Below are positions 1 through 10,420 of a stretch of DNA of 64,000 nucleotides, in pieces. The stretch comes from Roridomyces roridus (Eukaryota > Basidiomycota > Agaricomycetes > Agaricales > Mycenaceae). A program made the translations under genes and the position numbers. Location of the stretch: assembly GCA_029378245.1 (NCBI GenBank), contig JARKIF010000009.1, positions 1,054,001 through 1,118,000 on the forward strand, written 5' to 3'. How positions within the stretch are numbered: the stretch's first letter is position 1; every line of letters begins with the position of its first letter. The notes beneath the pieces are model-generated. The model searched no databases. It saw nothing but the letters and a program-made list of their open reading frames with translations, and had not been told where the DNA came from.

Positions 1-2077
1 ACCTGGCCTAGGTTGGTGCGCCCGACTATCTGTGAAACTGACTTATAACGATTTGCCAAGGTTTCTTGTATTCCGGATTAGCACGCAGGAAAAGTGCACG
101 TTAGTGTTCAGTGCCAACCTTGCCCCACAGATTCTATATTTTCGTCCAGTGTCTCTCATCTGGGCAGTGTCTGGAGCGAACGCTGTAACAGTTTTTCAAT
201 GGTTCATTCCACTTCTTGCCCAACTCTCGCTGGATCTGATTGTTTGCAGGTTCTTTTGGGGCTACTCTCTTGCATTCTCCTCCACCGGAAGTTCTTTCAT
301 CGGTGACCTCAGGCATTTTGGACTCAGAAAGGTAGGTTGTGTGCGCTGGCTTCAATATCCGTGCCATTAATTGGTTTATCAAGGTTCTGGGAGACCCTGC
401 GCCCGGCTCTCCGGTCCGTTATACTTGACTTGCTGCATGATCTTCTCATTTCTACCAGTTGATCCCTGAACTCTTGTACTCCTTGTTTCAAATGGAGTTT
501 GCCTGTGTGACTACCGGTGCGTATTCTCTACCGTCCCTGTAGACTCGTACTTCATAGCTTCGTGCAGGTATCTTGATGGGTGGGATCGCCGAGCGTGGAA
601 AATTATTTCCTGCCATGGTCTTCACGTTCCTGTGGCTTACGCTCGGTCAGTGAAAGACGCATCATCATCGTTACTCAGACTCTCAAACACTGTCCAGTTT
701 ACTGTCCGGGTACGATTTATTCTGCAATTGCCCACTCGGTGCTCACAAGTTAGTGCTTAGTTGCTGCATGGTGGGTGAATAACTTCAGCAGTTCCCATTA
801 ATGCTGGAACTACGCAGGGTTTGGAGTATAAACGGGTGGGCTTTCAAATGGGGGATCTTGGACTTTGCCGGGGGCGGGCCGGTTGAGTTGGGTTCGGGCG
901 TGAGTGGCCTGGCTCTAGCCTGGGTGATGGGCCGCAGGGGTCAAAACGAACTCTTGAATTTCCGGCCGCACAATGTTTCCATGGTCAATCTCGGTCAGTC
1001 GACTTCCAGCCTGGGATGCAAATACTAATAAGTATTCAGGGACCTTTATCTTGTGGTTTGGGTGGCTCGGTTTCAATGGGGGTTCCGCGTTCGGAGCCAA
1101 TTTACGAGCTGTGATGGGTCCGTTTGCTCGGGTCTCCCAAAAATTACATTGACATCCTCCCAGCAATCTGGAATTCCATGCTTGCCGCATCATTTGGAGG
1201 CCTGATTTGGGTTCTTCTCGATTATCGTCTCGAGCGTCGGTGGAGCATGGTCGGGTAATCAAAAGAACAATCTCCCTCAACGTTGGCTTACAGTGGCCAG
1301 ATTTTGTTCCGGTACTATCGCCGGCCTCGTAGCAGCAACACCATCCAGCGGCTTTATTCCACCTTGGGCGAGCATTATTGTCGGCACCTTTTCCGGTGCA
1401 CTGTGCAATTTTGCCACCAAAAGTATGTCTGTTATGCTTCGCAAATGGTTCCTGATATCTTGGCAGTAAAATTCATGATGGGCATCGACGACGCCCTCGA
1501 CTTGTTTGCTGAACATGCTGTTTGTTATCCAACTTTCCCTGAACTACGCTCATTCGGATTTAGGTCGGGGGCTTTGTAGGTTTGATGGCCAACGGGCTTT
1601 TTGCAACAAAAGACGTGATTTCCTTGGACGGAGTGAATACGTCCGTTCTCGGAGGATTCCTGGACCACAACTGGAAGCAACTGTACAAACAGTTTGCCTA
1701 CATTGTGGCAGTGACGTCCTACACCTTCGTGGTCACCGCAGTGCTAGCCAAAGGCTTGGACGTGGCTGGCTTGAAATTGCGCATTACTCCAGAAGAAGAG
1801 CGGTTGGGAATGGATGAGGTTGAGGTGAGGCTGCTGGATTCTTTTGCGACGAGGTTGCAACTCACACTTTCAGGTTGGCGAATTTGCCAACGATTATATC
1901 GAAATTAGGCGCGACTTTATGGACGGTTTCGACATGTCGCGTGCGAATGGCCCGCCAGAGGTCGCTGGAGACCGACACGGCCTGCCGGACATTGACGAAG
2001 CTGGTGAAGGCCGAGAAGTCGAGATGCGAGAAAAGAATGTCTCAGACACGAGCAGCAGCATACCCGAACAAGTGTGA
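1..2077 (+). CDS. MEP/AMT-type ammonium transporter (5' end missing)
   Basis: Integral membrane ammonium transporter of the fungal MEP/AMT family, which moves ammonium across the plasma membrane. The start lies left of the window. I place exons at 1-11, 61-99, 150-201, 250-331, 384-413, 459-516, 568-645, 698-about 708, 818-993, 1040-1117, 1164-1254, 1301-1422, 1467-1519, 1564-1824 and 1874-2077. Joined, they give family blocks in order: FLYSGLARRKSALSLIW, QWFFWGYSLAFS, LLYSLFQMEFACVT, GIAERGKLFPAMVF, NGWAFKWGILDFAGGGPVE, LLNFRPHNVS, GTFILWFGWLGFNGGSAFGA, LDYRLERRWSMVGFCSGTI, IDDALDLFAEHAVGGFVGL and LDHNWKQLYKQ. The acidic, hydrophilic tail is the usual cytosolic C-terminus. The join between the exon at 698 and that at 818 does not work with an ordinary GT-AG intron (see findings). 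Family assignment is very secure. Confidence 0.93.
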
Positions 2078-2113
2078 CCCAAGCAAATGTTTAAATATCG
2101 TCCGAAGTATCGA

Positions 2114-4107
2114 TTAACAGTCCCACCCATACACGTAGTCCTCCACAGCTTCACCGCTGAGTTCTGCAGAGCCACAAATTCCAGATTGGAGTTCCTCCTT
2201 CAGGAGAAGATCGACGACATTGCGAGAAGCCAGGGTCTCTGTCTCCATCGTGCTGATGAATCTGGAAGCAGGTCAATATGAACCACGCCGCACAAAAAAC
2301 GACACATACGGCTCGAAAGCGTTGACGTAGTAGAACCCAGGGGCAAGCTTCACATCAGGGAATGTGGTCGTTGGTGGAAGGACGGGATATGCGTCCCACT
2401 TTGAACACGTAAGTACCTGGTAATAAAGTACTGCGCTGCACTTACCTCCTTCCGGTGCACCCAGCCAACTTGGCCCTCGAACATTTTTGACAGCCAAGCA
2501 TCCTCGATTCTGCTCTCAGAGAATATTTTGACAACAAACTCGCCTTCTCGTATAGCACCGTGGTACGATAACGAGTTGAACTCGGGTCTTGTCCCGCCAT
2601 TCCGTGCTCCATCGAACGTAGTTAGTAACATGGCGGGGATTTTGGTCGAAGCCGGGAGAGAGAATGACTGCGCCGGAACGCTCGGCAAAGTCGTGCTAAG
2701 GAGTGTAACATGGAGGTGAACATACGGCTGAGCAGGAATTCGTGAAGAAATGTCCGCGGGCAGTTCAATATTCGTCGAGTGCCAAGGCGCAGCAAGGATT
2801 ACGGCCATGTATGTTTCTGAGCCTCGATCACTTGTAATCTGCCATTGGCCAGATGCCGAACGGCTGATGGATTTCACCTGGGTATGGTCAACAAGGCTTT
2901 CCTGCATGGCAACAAAACTTACAAGGGTTTCCAGATAAACATTGGCTTTCGAATGGTTCAAGAACTGCTCAAAGACTTGGAAGTTTCCCCCTTCCACAGC
3001 GCTTGGCTGTATGAGTAATTTAATGGAGCGGACGGGAATGCTCACCTAGCTCCTGTTGGAGCCAAAGAGACCGCGCCGGCCAAGGCATGCATTCCGTCTG
3101 CGTTCTATCTTTGTTGGGTTCCATGTAGCTGACGGAGGGGCGAGATCGTACCTGGCCGTAATTGACGCGGGTGGACGCTTCGACCAACTCGTATATGAAT
3201 TGGTTCGATACACCTTCAGAGGCCAAATAGTCTGAGGTCGATTGGGTGAGCAATTCAGTCCATTCCAACGCGGAAGACAGGTCTAGACCACGTTATTGGG
3301 TGGGTCGCATACACGAGCAAAACATACGAGTGATATTGTCCCACTTGGGTGTTTCGACAGAGTAGAGAGTCAAGAATTTGCCGATCATCTTGAGCCGTTA
3401 AATTGGCGAAAATTCGCTCGTGGTTGAGTTGAACACACCTTGTCAACAAACTGCTGTGTCTTTCGCGGAGAGTGGAATCCATAGCGAAGAAGGATTTTGA
3501 CAGAATCCCATATACCCCACCAGCCGCCCATGGCCTGATGGTTCAGACTCGACATGCATAGTATGAGAACGAAATGCTCACGGTGAAAACAAGGGATTCT
3601 CCATTCCAGATGCCCATTCCGCTGGAATCTTCGCGAAAGTCGCGACGGGTCAAGTTGAACTCATCCACTGCCCTCCACATGTTCTTGTTGGCCTTGACGA
3701 ATATACTTGCGCCAAGTTCCACGGGAGGCAAACTCGTGTTCTAGAATGTTCTGCACGTGGTCCTGGAAGGAACGGAAACCGCACCTCATATGGGTAGACC
3801 ACGGTGCTCCCTGTAGCTCGTTACAACAACTGTCCAACGGGGCTTGCATGGGTGACGCACTTCCACCAACATAAGTATTCTTCTCGTAGATGTCGACTTC
3901 GACGTCGAGACCGAATCTCTCCTGGGCTTTTCCAAGCCAGAACGCAGCGCTGGAACCGCCAGCGCCAGCCCCGATGATGGCAATTCTTCGAGAGGGTACT
4001 GGCGGCAGGGGCTCTTGGGTGATGGGCTGATTGAAGAAGGGCAATTGGAAGGGCAGCTGGAAGCCGGAGACGATTGGAAACGCGACGAGAAGGTGATATA
4101 AGCGCAT
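2114..4107 (-). CDS. prenylcysteine oxidase (prenylcysteine lyase)
   Basis: FAD-dependent thioether oxidase that frees cysteine from farnesyl- or geranylgeranyl-cysteine left after breakdown of prenylated proteins, in the lysosome/vacuole or secretory route. The ATG at 4107 opens a hydrophobic signal peptide (MRLYHLLVAFPIVSG). It is followed by the Rossmann FAD motif RIAIIGAGAGGSSAAFWLG and the second-strand acidic block DIYEKNTYVGG. After a short intron come TSLPPVELGASIFVKANKNM and GIWNGESLVF, typical of the PCYOX family. The long middle exon (about 2350-3045) carries the substrate-domain part. The last exon reads FYYVNAFEPYVS then TMETETLASRNVVDLLL and stops at 2114-2116. The stop faces the ammonium transporter stop across 36 bp. 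It shares a 102-bp promoter with the F-box gene. Confidence 0.88.
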
Positions 4108-4209
4108 GTCGGGAGAGAGAGCGCGTCAACCAGTGGCCGTGCACTTCCACGGAGCTGATATGATGCCCGATCGCTCCTCGGAATTCGGACAACTCTTCCT
4201 CCTACGGCC
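4108..4209. promoter_or_regulatory. shared divergent promoter, prenylcysteine oxidase / F-box gene
   Basis: Only 102 bp separate the two divergent start codons, so both core promoters and both 5' leaders must fit here. I see no clear TATA box. The assignment rests on gene geometry alone. Confidence 0.5.
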
Positions 4210-5938
4210 ATGGACGACACTCCTCCTGCGCTCTTCATGCTCCCACACGAGCTCCTTGAGTTCATCCTCCTCTTCTGCCACCCCCGAGACATCGCACATT
4301 TTGCGATGACTTGCCGCTCAGCGGAAACACTCGTGTATGGCTCTGTCGATCTCTACTTCTGGCGTCAATTGTTTCTCAACTACTTCGACGACCCCCGGCT
4401 GCAGCTTCCTCACCCTGTAGATGGCGCTTTTGACTGGAAGGGCCAATTAATTCGCCGAATGAAGGCGGAGAGAGTGGTATTCACTGGTGGCGATCGCCAG
4501 TCAGCCCTGGAAACCCTACTCTCCATCGCAGGCGAGGCCCTTCCCAGCTCGATTGTCATTCAACGCAGTCGCAATGTTGACTGGTTGCATCATGTATTGA
4601 GCACTTCGGCTGTTCTCGACGCGTCATTCGCTCCGAATGAAGCCCGGTTCGGCGACCGACTCAAGGCTTATATGGGCTTGTCGCTCACGCCAGATACCGA
4701 GGACAATCTCGAGCAACTGAGGACTACGCGTACTCACTCTAGGTGTGCCGTCTACGATCTGTGAAATTACCATCGAGGGATCTCGAGCAACTGAGGACTA
4801 CGCGTACTCGCTCTAGGTGTGCCGTCTACGATCTGCGAAATTACCATCGAGGGAACCGTTGGGGACCTTATATGACCGATGGTAGCATCAATTGGTCGCG
4901 GGTGGAACAGCTGATTAATGTTGTCGAAACCAATTTACGAGAACAGCAAATTGAACATCCCAGCATTCCCTTTCCCAGACCTCCGGTTGGTTTGCAGGCT
5001 ATCCGGCCTCATTCTGCCCCGGGGGATTTTTCTGGTGCGGATTGGGCTGGAGTTGAAGGTAATTTATCCTCCAATAATACCTCCCAGAAATTCTAAGCGC
5101 CGAACAGGAACCTGGCGGCGATATGTATGCTTCATGGATTATCGGTAGGCTATTTTCCCAGCTTATGAGGCTTCTGCTGAGTCTGCTTCACACAGTGATC
5201 TCTTTGGTCAGTAAAGTTGACTATGCACAAAACAACCTATTCATCCACATATCTACAGCATTCAATGTCAGCTCGTTCACTTCGTTTGGTTCTCGTCTAA
5301 CAGCGACCAGTTCTCTGATGCCGTTGGGGGCGCTCGAGACCCGTCTTTCTTTGACGACATCGAATTCCACGAAGCGACACGCCTCATCGAGCTTCAACTT
5401 CACCTGATACCTCGGGAGAAGATGCGGATCAAATTTCCGACGGGCGATCCCCCAGCTAACCCGCACAAGGACTATCCCACCTTGTACATATCTGGTACGT
5501 CCCGTGGTGCGTCCACCCAGGAAGCCATGGTCCAGGGCTTCGTATATATGGGAGAGGATTTTGTACCCCGGTGGCGGTTTGTGAGTACCCACGTCCAGTG
5601 TCTCTAAAAACGCGACTCATGTTATGGGAGACTTCTATCCACGACGGGCATCCGCAGTGGAGGTACTTTTTTTGTCCCTTTCTTTGGAACAAAAATAACG
5701 TTGTTTTGCAGTTCCGAAGGAGTTCAGATTGGCGGCATCGGGAGTGCGATGGGAGTATCCGGCACCTGGAGCGCATTTCATCACGGCGAAGGTAAGTCTG
5801 ATCTCTCTATCACTTGCAAATCACTAATTGCGAAGACGAAGGCGATCCTGTCGGGTAAGGTCATATTTACCTCTTCTTGCGTCTGTACTAAGACTTTCTC
5901 GTAGACCATATTGGTTGTGGAAAGTTGCTGCTCTGTAA
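4210..5938 (+). CDS. F-box protein with a newly arisen intron
   Basis: Putative substrate receptor of an SCF ubiquitin ligase. The ATG at 4210 starts the protein and an F-box follows within the first 60 residues (MLPHELLEFILLFCHPRDIA, then CRSAETLVYGSVDLYFWRQL). I resolve ten exons: 4210-4742, 4817-5058, 5108-5144, 5196-5206, 5259-5266, 5311-5580, 5631-5662, 5712-5791, 5842-5854 and 5905-5938. They sum to 1260 nt, a whole number of codons (419 residues). Downstream blocks are WRRYVCFMDYRDLFAFNFSD, DPSFFDDIEFHEATRLIELQ, GFVYMGEDFVPRWRF, SSEGVQIGGIGSAMGVSGTW and the end DPVGPYWLWKVAAL. This C-terminal part resembles a domain I recall from other Agaricomycete F-box proteins; its ligand is unknown. 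Intron 1 arises from a 74-bp tandem duplication. Read without splicing it there, the frame hits TGA in copy 1. Confidence 0.85.
4708..4855 (+). repeat. 74-bp tandem duplication inside the F-box coding sequence
   Basis: Copy 1 (4708-4781) and copy 2 (4782-4855) are direct tandem copies. Apart from the boundary base they differ at two positions: an A/G change before the CTCTAG, and a T/C change that makes TGA in copy 1 where copy 2 has CGA. Each copy contains CTCTAGGTGTGCC, an AG-GT protosplice site. The unit length is not a multiple of three. Confidence 0.97.
4743..4816 (+). other. inferred 74-nt intron created by the tandem duplication
   Basis: The donor is the GTGTGC of copy 1, after AG at 4741-4742. 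The acceptor is the CGCTCTAG of copy 2, ending at 4816. Removing it restores one uninterrupted copy of the coding segment and a divisible-by-three coding length. It is longer than the gene's other eight introns, which are 44-52 nt. Confidence 0.75.
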
Positions 5939-6001
5939 ATATGGACGGAATCTTTGTTTCATTTACAACTTGTTGTACAAATACACCTATGGTTACATTT
6001 C

Positions 6002-7019
6002 TTACAGCGTTTTGCTGAAAAATTCAGCAAGCCTAGTGTACAAGTCTTGGAATTCTTCCTTGTTGTCCTGGACGTTCAAATCAGCCCGAGCAGCAGCCTG
6101 GGTTGTACATCAGGACACGGAACACCGGATATTCGAGAATTACCCATCCGTGGAACCTGAGAACAGACATGTTAATAATGGTAGGCATTCTATGATTGGA
6201 GGGACTTGCATGTTGGAATAATACTTGTTGTCGTTCTTGGTTGCGAATGGCTTCTTTGCGATGACCTCGAGGATCTTGATGTACTCTTCAGTGGACTCGT
6301 CTTTGGAGATGTAAATTCCGAGGGGAACAGTCAATTTCCTGGCGTCTTCAACAGAAAGCATCCTGGGATAGTGTCATGGTACGAATGTTTATTGAACGGA
6401 TTGACTTGCGCGGGATGGACAATCGAGACGGCTTCGAAAGGAGTCGACTCTCCCGCAGCTGCAAGTGTGACTTTCCCCCCTGGTCAAATACAATGAGTCC
6501 GCGTTAGTTCTGAACGATCGAAACAGACCGACCCCAGCAGAATCCGTACGCGCCAACTTTCTTGGCACCCCCAGACTTGAGGTAGTTGGCAAAGGCGCCC
6601 AACTTTGCGACAGCGGCTGCAGGGTTAGCAGTACCCCCAAAGAACTGCTGCAACGCCTGCTTCCCCTCATCGGTCGTGGGTGGGAAGTTTTCAGCAGGGA
6701 ACGGGGCGTTGTCGAAGAAGTCTGGCATATACACGACGGTCTTGAGCGTCGAGGCAATGATATCCGCGCCTGCGGGACGGTTGTTTCAGATCGAGGTCCA
6801 CCCCATCTCGAATACTAGACCTTGCTGCGTCTGTGGGAAGTAGCCAAAGATGTCATAGACACAGACGATCGCGTTCTCGCTGGGTCCGCCTGTTACATAG
6901 ACCTTTTTGAAGTCTCCGACGGATTTGAAGGTGCCTTTAGGAGAGTAGTCTGATACAATGGGAGGGATGGAGCAACAGGCGGCGTTGGTGTTGTGGATAA
7001 TGTGAGATGCGGTGGACAT
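6002..7019 (-). CDS. dienelactone hydrolase family protein
   Basis: Cytosolic alpha/beta hydrolase of the dienelactone hydrolase family. The natural substrate in fungi is usually unknown; bacterial members open dienelactones in aromatic breakdown. The ATG at 7019 gives MSTASHIIHNTNAACCSIPP. Then come VYVTGGPSENAIVCVYDIFG, FPQTQQGADIIAS, the nucleophile elbow GAYGFCWGG (catalytic Cys) and NMFHGWAAARADL (catalytic His). It ends RLAEFFSKTL with TAA at 6002-6004. Introns join QQG to ADII and WG to GKVTL in frame. The FHGW exon is joined through a GC-AG intron. An in-frame ATG-less extension upstream of 7019 was not used because family members start near this Met. The stop faces the F-box gene stop across 63 bp. 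Confidence 0.88.
6157..6209 (-). other. GC-AG intron in the dienelactone hydrolase gene
   Basis: On the minus strand the exon ends AACAT, the donor is GCAAGT and the acceptor is TCTCAG. Joining gives SNM-FHGW in frame and places the catalytic His. No GT donor nearby keeps the frame. Confidence 0.75.
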
Positions 7020-7469
7020 TTTTGCGTGATTCAGATGGTGAGCGAGACCACGGAGTCTGCCTGTTGCAAAGGTCAGTCTGGATGTGCAGTCTAAGCTGCT
7101 CACTCACTTAGCATCAAGTGGTGGGAAGAGCAGGAGCGTGAATGAGGTCATCGCGTCGAGAATATTTGTGACTGTTTGGCGCGGTGCTACAAAAACGTGA
7201 CCACCATCAAATTTTCTTCTCACTGTTGACCACGATCTCGTTTTTCATGGCGAGATAACTCTCCACGATTTCTCTTCGCGGACGGTATGCTGGCTCACTG
7301 GAGATCATCAGAGGCTCAATTAAGCCGGAGCATCTTTCATTCATGCTTGTCTTGACAGGGAAGAAGCTTGACTATGCGGCCTCGACATTCCTTCACTGTT
7401 TTTGTATAGTTGCTCATTTCCATTGAATAGATATCCTACGCTACAAAGTACTTGACATAATCATATAAC
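7020..7469. other. intergenic region, nothing recognised
   Basis: This 450-bp stretch lies upstream of the dienelactone hydrolase and downstream of the next minus-strand gene. It should hold the former's promoter and the latter's 3' end. I see no conserved reading frame or RNA gene. Confidence 0.5.
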
Positions 7470-8558
7470 TCAGTGCCTTCTACGTCGCATGTCCATGAGA
7501 ACCGTGCTCGACAGCATATATCCAACAGCGACGATCCACTCGCATACCACCCCGAGAACCAAAAACAATATCCATCTCCCTGTGACGGGCTGAAACATGG
7601 CCAATGTCGCGTTGGACGACGGCTCCAGTCCAGAGAGATCCGTTGAAGAAAAAGCTGCGAGGACTTCGTAGACGACCCGTGCAGCCAGGAACGGGAGGAG
7701 GCAAACAACACCGTAGAGAAGCTGGCGGCAAGATTCAGGGTCGTACGCAGGTAAGCACACAAATCAACGCACCCGTCTCCGGTAAGACCTTAGCTCGTAG
7801 CGGTCGGCCAAGCATCGAATGTGAATTACGACCAGGCCGAGAAATAGTGCGGCATACAGACATGAGGCGACCTTTCGCAGGATGTCCCCGACGTGCCCTT
7901 GCGTGGGTGCAATATGCGTTCCGAGGATCCCACCTGCGATGGAGAGTGCCATGGCTACTACGATGAAGACGGCGACGGTTCTAAAGAAATTGGGTCAAGC
8001 GTGTGTCCTGGAATTACTGCTCCTGCCAACCTCTGTGATAACATGTCAAGTGAAGATTTCGGAAACGGCAAGAGTTACATACGAACAGCCTCGTCGTGTG
8101 GATGTATTCGCTGTATGTGTGTTGACCGCTGAAATACCAAGTCAGAAGATTTCACAAGCCCTGGCATGTACACGCACGCTAGGCCCAGGAAACCCAAAGT
8201 GGACATCATGAGGAATGCCAGTCCCGCGTGAAACATAATATAAGCCGCGATAAAGAGATCGGGGCTTGGATTTTTCGTTAGTTCGCCCGCGACGATTAAA
8301 GCGCCACCAGCAATTCGTGCTGAGGGTCCATGAGGCTGAGGACTTGATCGAGGAAGAAATTGACAAACTCAATGAGAAAATCAGGATGAATAGCCAACCG
8401 GCATCCCTTCGTAAAGCATAGCGAATGACAAGCACGAGAGAAACCACGGCGATCGGGAAGTAACCTCCCAGTTGCGCTGCAGCAATATCGCCTGCCAAAC
8501 TCAGACGACGGATTTGATGTGTAGGAAGGGAAATACCTCTTATATCGAGGGAAGGCAT
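7470..8558 (-). CDS. multi-pass membrane protein (DUF7702-like)
   Basis: Polytopic membrane protein of unknown function, probably about seven transmembrane helices. The ATG at 8558 gives MPSLDIRG, then a short intron (donor GTATTT, exon edge at 8537). This joins to DIAAAQLGGYFPIAVVSLVL and VIRYALRRDAGWLFILIFSL, a hallmark of the fungal DUF7702 group. Further hydrophobic segments are KVASCLYAALFLGLVVIHI, GVVCLLPFLAARVVYEVLAA and RWILFLVLGVVCEWIVAVGY. The C-terminus is short and basic (MDMRRRRH) with TGA at 7470-7472. A different last splice could move the stop to 7436. The family name rests on remembered sequence style and should be checked with a profile. It shares a 140-bp promoter with LAS1. 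Confidence 0.7.
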
Positions 8559-8698
8559 ACAAGTCGTAAAGGACGTGAAGATTCTGAAGAAGGTAGCGCG
8601 GAGGAAAGCGAACCAACCTCAGCCGAGCTCGTGATCTGCATACACAGTAACTCCATTTGGCACACGCGAAAAAGGATCAGCGCTTGCTTTGCACGCTG
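8559..8698. promoter_or_regulatory. shared divergent promoter, DUF7702-like gene / LAS1
   Basis: There are 140 bp between the divergent start codons. No specific element is recognised. Confidence 0.45.
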
Positions 8699-10350
8699 AT
8701 GGGATTACCTCGTAAAGTGCCATGGACATCCATTGCAGAACTCGACCAACTCTGCTCCTGGATCTACACAGACGAGCATGACGAAGACGCGAAAATCAGA
8801 GCAATCAACCGCGTCAGTTCCAGTCGTGCGCCTTTGATTTTTCTGCTAAATTTTCCCAGTTGTCCGCATGGAAAGCCATAACGCCTCTCCCCCACTCGCT
8901 CGAATCCATCTTGGCCCTTCTTTCGGCCCTAGTCCAAGATGCCGCCCCTTCCCAGCCGTCGTCTCATCTTTCACTGAGGCACAGTTACGCCGCGGCCATA
9001 ATAAGATTGGTCAACGGCTTAGTCGATCCTCTCCAACTGGGAGCATACGCCCGATCCATCGCCTCCATAGCAAATCAACTGGGTCTTCCTCCTTGGCTCG
9101 TCGAGCTGCGCCATGCCGCCACACACGAAGACCTTCCAAGTTTGGAGCTACTTCGACAAGCGGCTCGGGAGGTGAGTGACCACGTCTCCGCCTTGACTCG
9201 TACACCAACCATTCCAGTCCATGACATGGCTCCTGCACAACTACTTTATTCCTACACTGAACCCCTCGATCGCGGCTCCGCAACAGGCGGCACCGTTACG
9301 ACCACTCGCACCCATCTTGAAACAATACAAATTCTTGCAAAAAGTGATCGCCCGTGATGTTTCTGTGCGTTTGCAGTACAAGCAAGAGGTTAAGGGAATT
9401 CTCAGGGGTGTGGAGCGCTGGATCGCAGAGGCGACCATTGCGGCTAACGTCGCAGCGGGTGAGCTAGCCTGGGATATTGGCGACGAAAGCGTCAAGGAAA
9501 GATGGGCGCTGGAAAAACTGTGCGATTCTCTCATGGAGAAGGGCGTACTCGTCCCACTTTCCAAAAAGTCGGGATTTTGCACTTTTTTTCTCTACGCGTC
9601 TGACAAATCAATTATCTAGAAAACGCGTCTTCCCCGCGGACTCTTTCTCCCCTCCAAAATTCTCAGTCGATCTATGGTCGCCCTTACTCGCAGACATACA
9701 TGCTCTACATCCAGACTTTCCCTCCGTCCTATCGAACGCGATCGTCTCGTGTTTGCTGGCCGAGGCCTCACAGCTCGAGGTTGTCTCGATCGCAGTAGAC
9801 ACCACATACGACTCATGTCTGGCTCGCTGGGCGATGTGGACCGTTTGCAGCCTGAAGACAGCCGATTCCGACGCTGATCTCAAGAAAGATCTGGTTATTT
9901 CCCTCATCACAGGTCTAGGGCCTGGCTCCAGCTCCGAGGCTGTAGCGTAAGAGTTGGCGTTTGGAAGAATTTTCCGTTTTTCATTCTTTCTTGCAGAGCC
10001 ACGACACTTCTTCAAGCGTTGTGCGCAGGGGATCCTGAAATAGAAGCTGCTATCTCTGTTTTACGCCGCCCACAGACAGAGACACTTTCGAGACGGGTAT
10101 GCCCTTGTGCGTTTCTCGAACACTGCACCATCTTACCGACTTCAAGGAATGGAATTCGGACGATATTTCCGTCATGGATCAGCGATTAGCTACCTTGTTG
10201 GCCGTGCCAGACTCCACCAAGCAAGTTGAGCTGGCCAAGCAGGAGGTAAGACCTGCATTGGCACCAGCTCCTGCCTTGGGGCCAGGTTGGCGTTTACTCG
10301 ATCCCGAGTCCGGTTGGAAACCAAGTCCCATTGGTGTTTATCCCTCGTAG
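8699..10350 (+). CDS. LAS1: LAS1, pre-rRNA ITS2 endoribonuclease
   Basis: Las1 is the HEPN-family nuclease that, with the polynucleotide kinase Grc3, cuts ITS2 at site C2 during large-subunit rRNA maturation in the nucleus. The ATG at 8699 gives MGLPRKVPWTSIAELDQLCS. After an intron follow LSAWKAITPLPHSLE and AAIIRLVNGLVDPLQLGAYA. Then comes the catalytic HEPN signature LRHAATHEDLPSLELLR, with the RHxxTH residues intact. The next exon begins SMTWLLHNYFIPTLNP. The C-terminal end GWRLLDPESGWKPSPIGVY is the conserved Las1 tail thought to bind Grc3, and the stop is at 10350. Length and domain order are normal. It faces the next gene across 70 bp. Confidence 0.92.
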
Positions 10351-10420
10351 AGTGTGGGTATATACAATATTATACAGTGTATACCATAAGATGCGAAAGG
10401 TCCGGTGAATAAGAATAATG

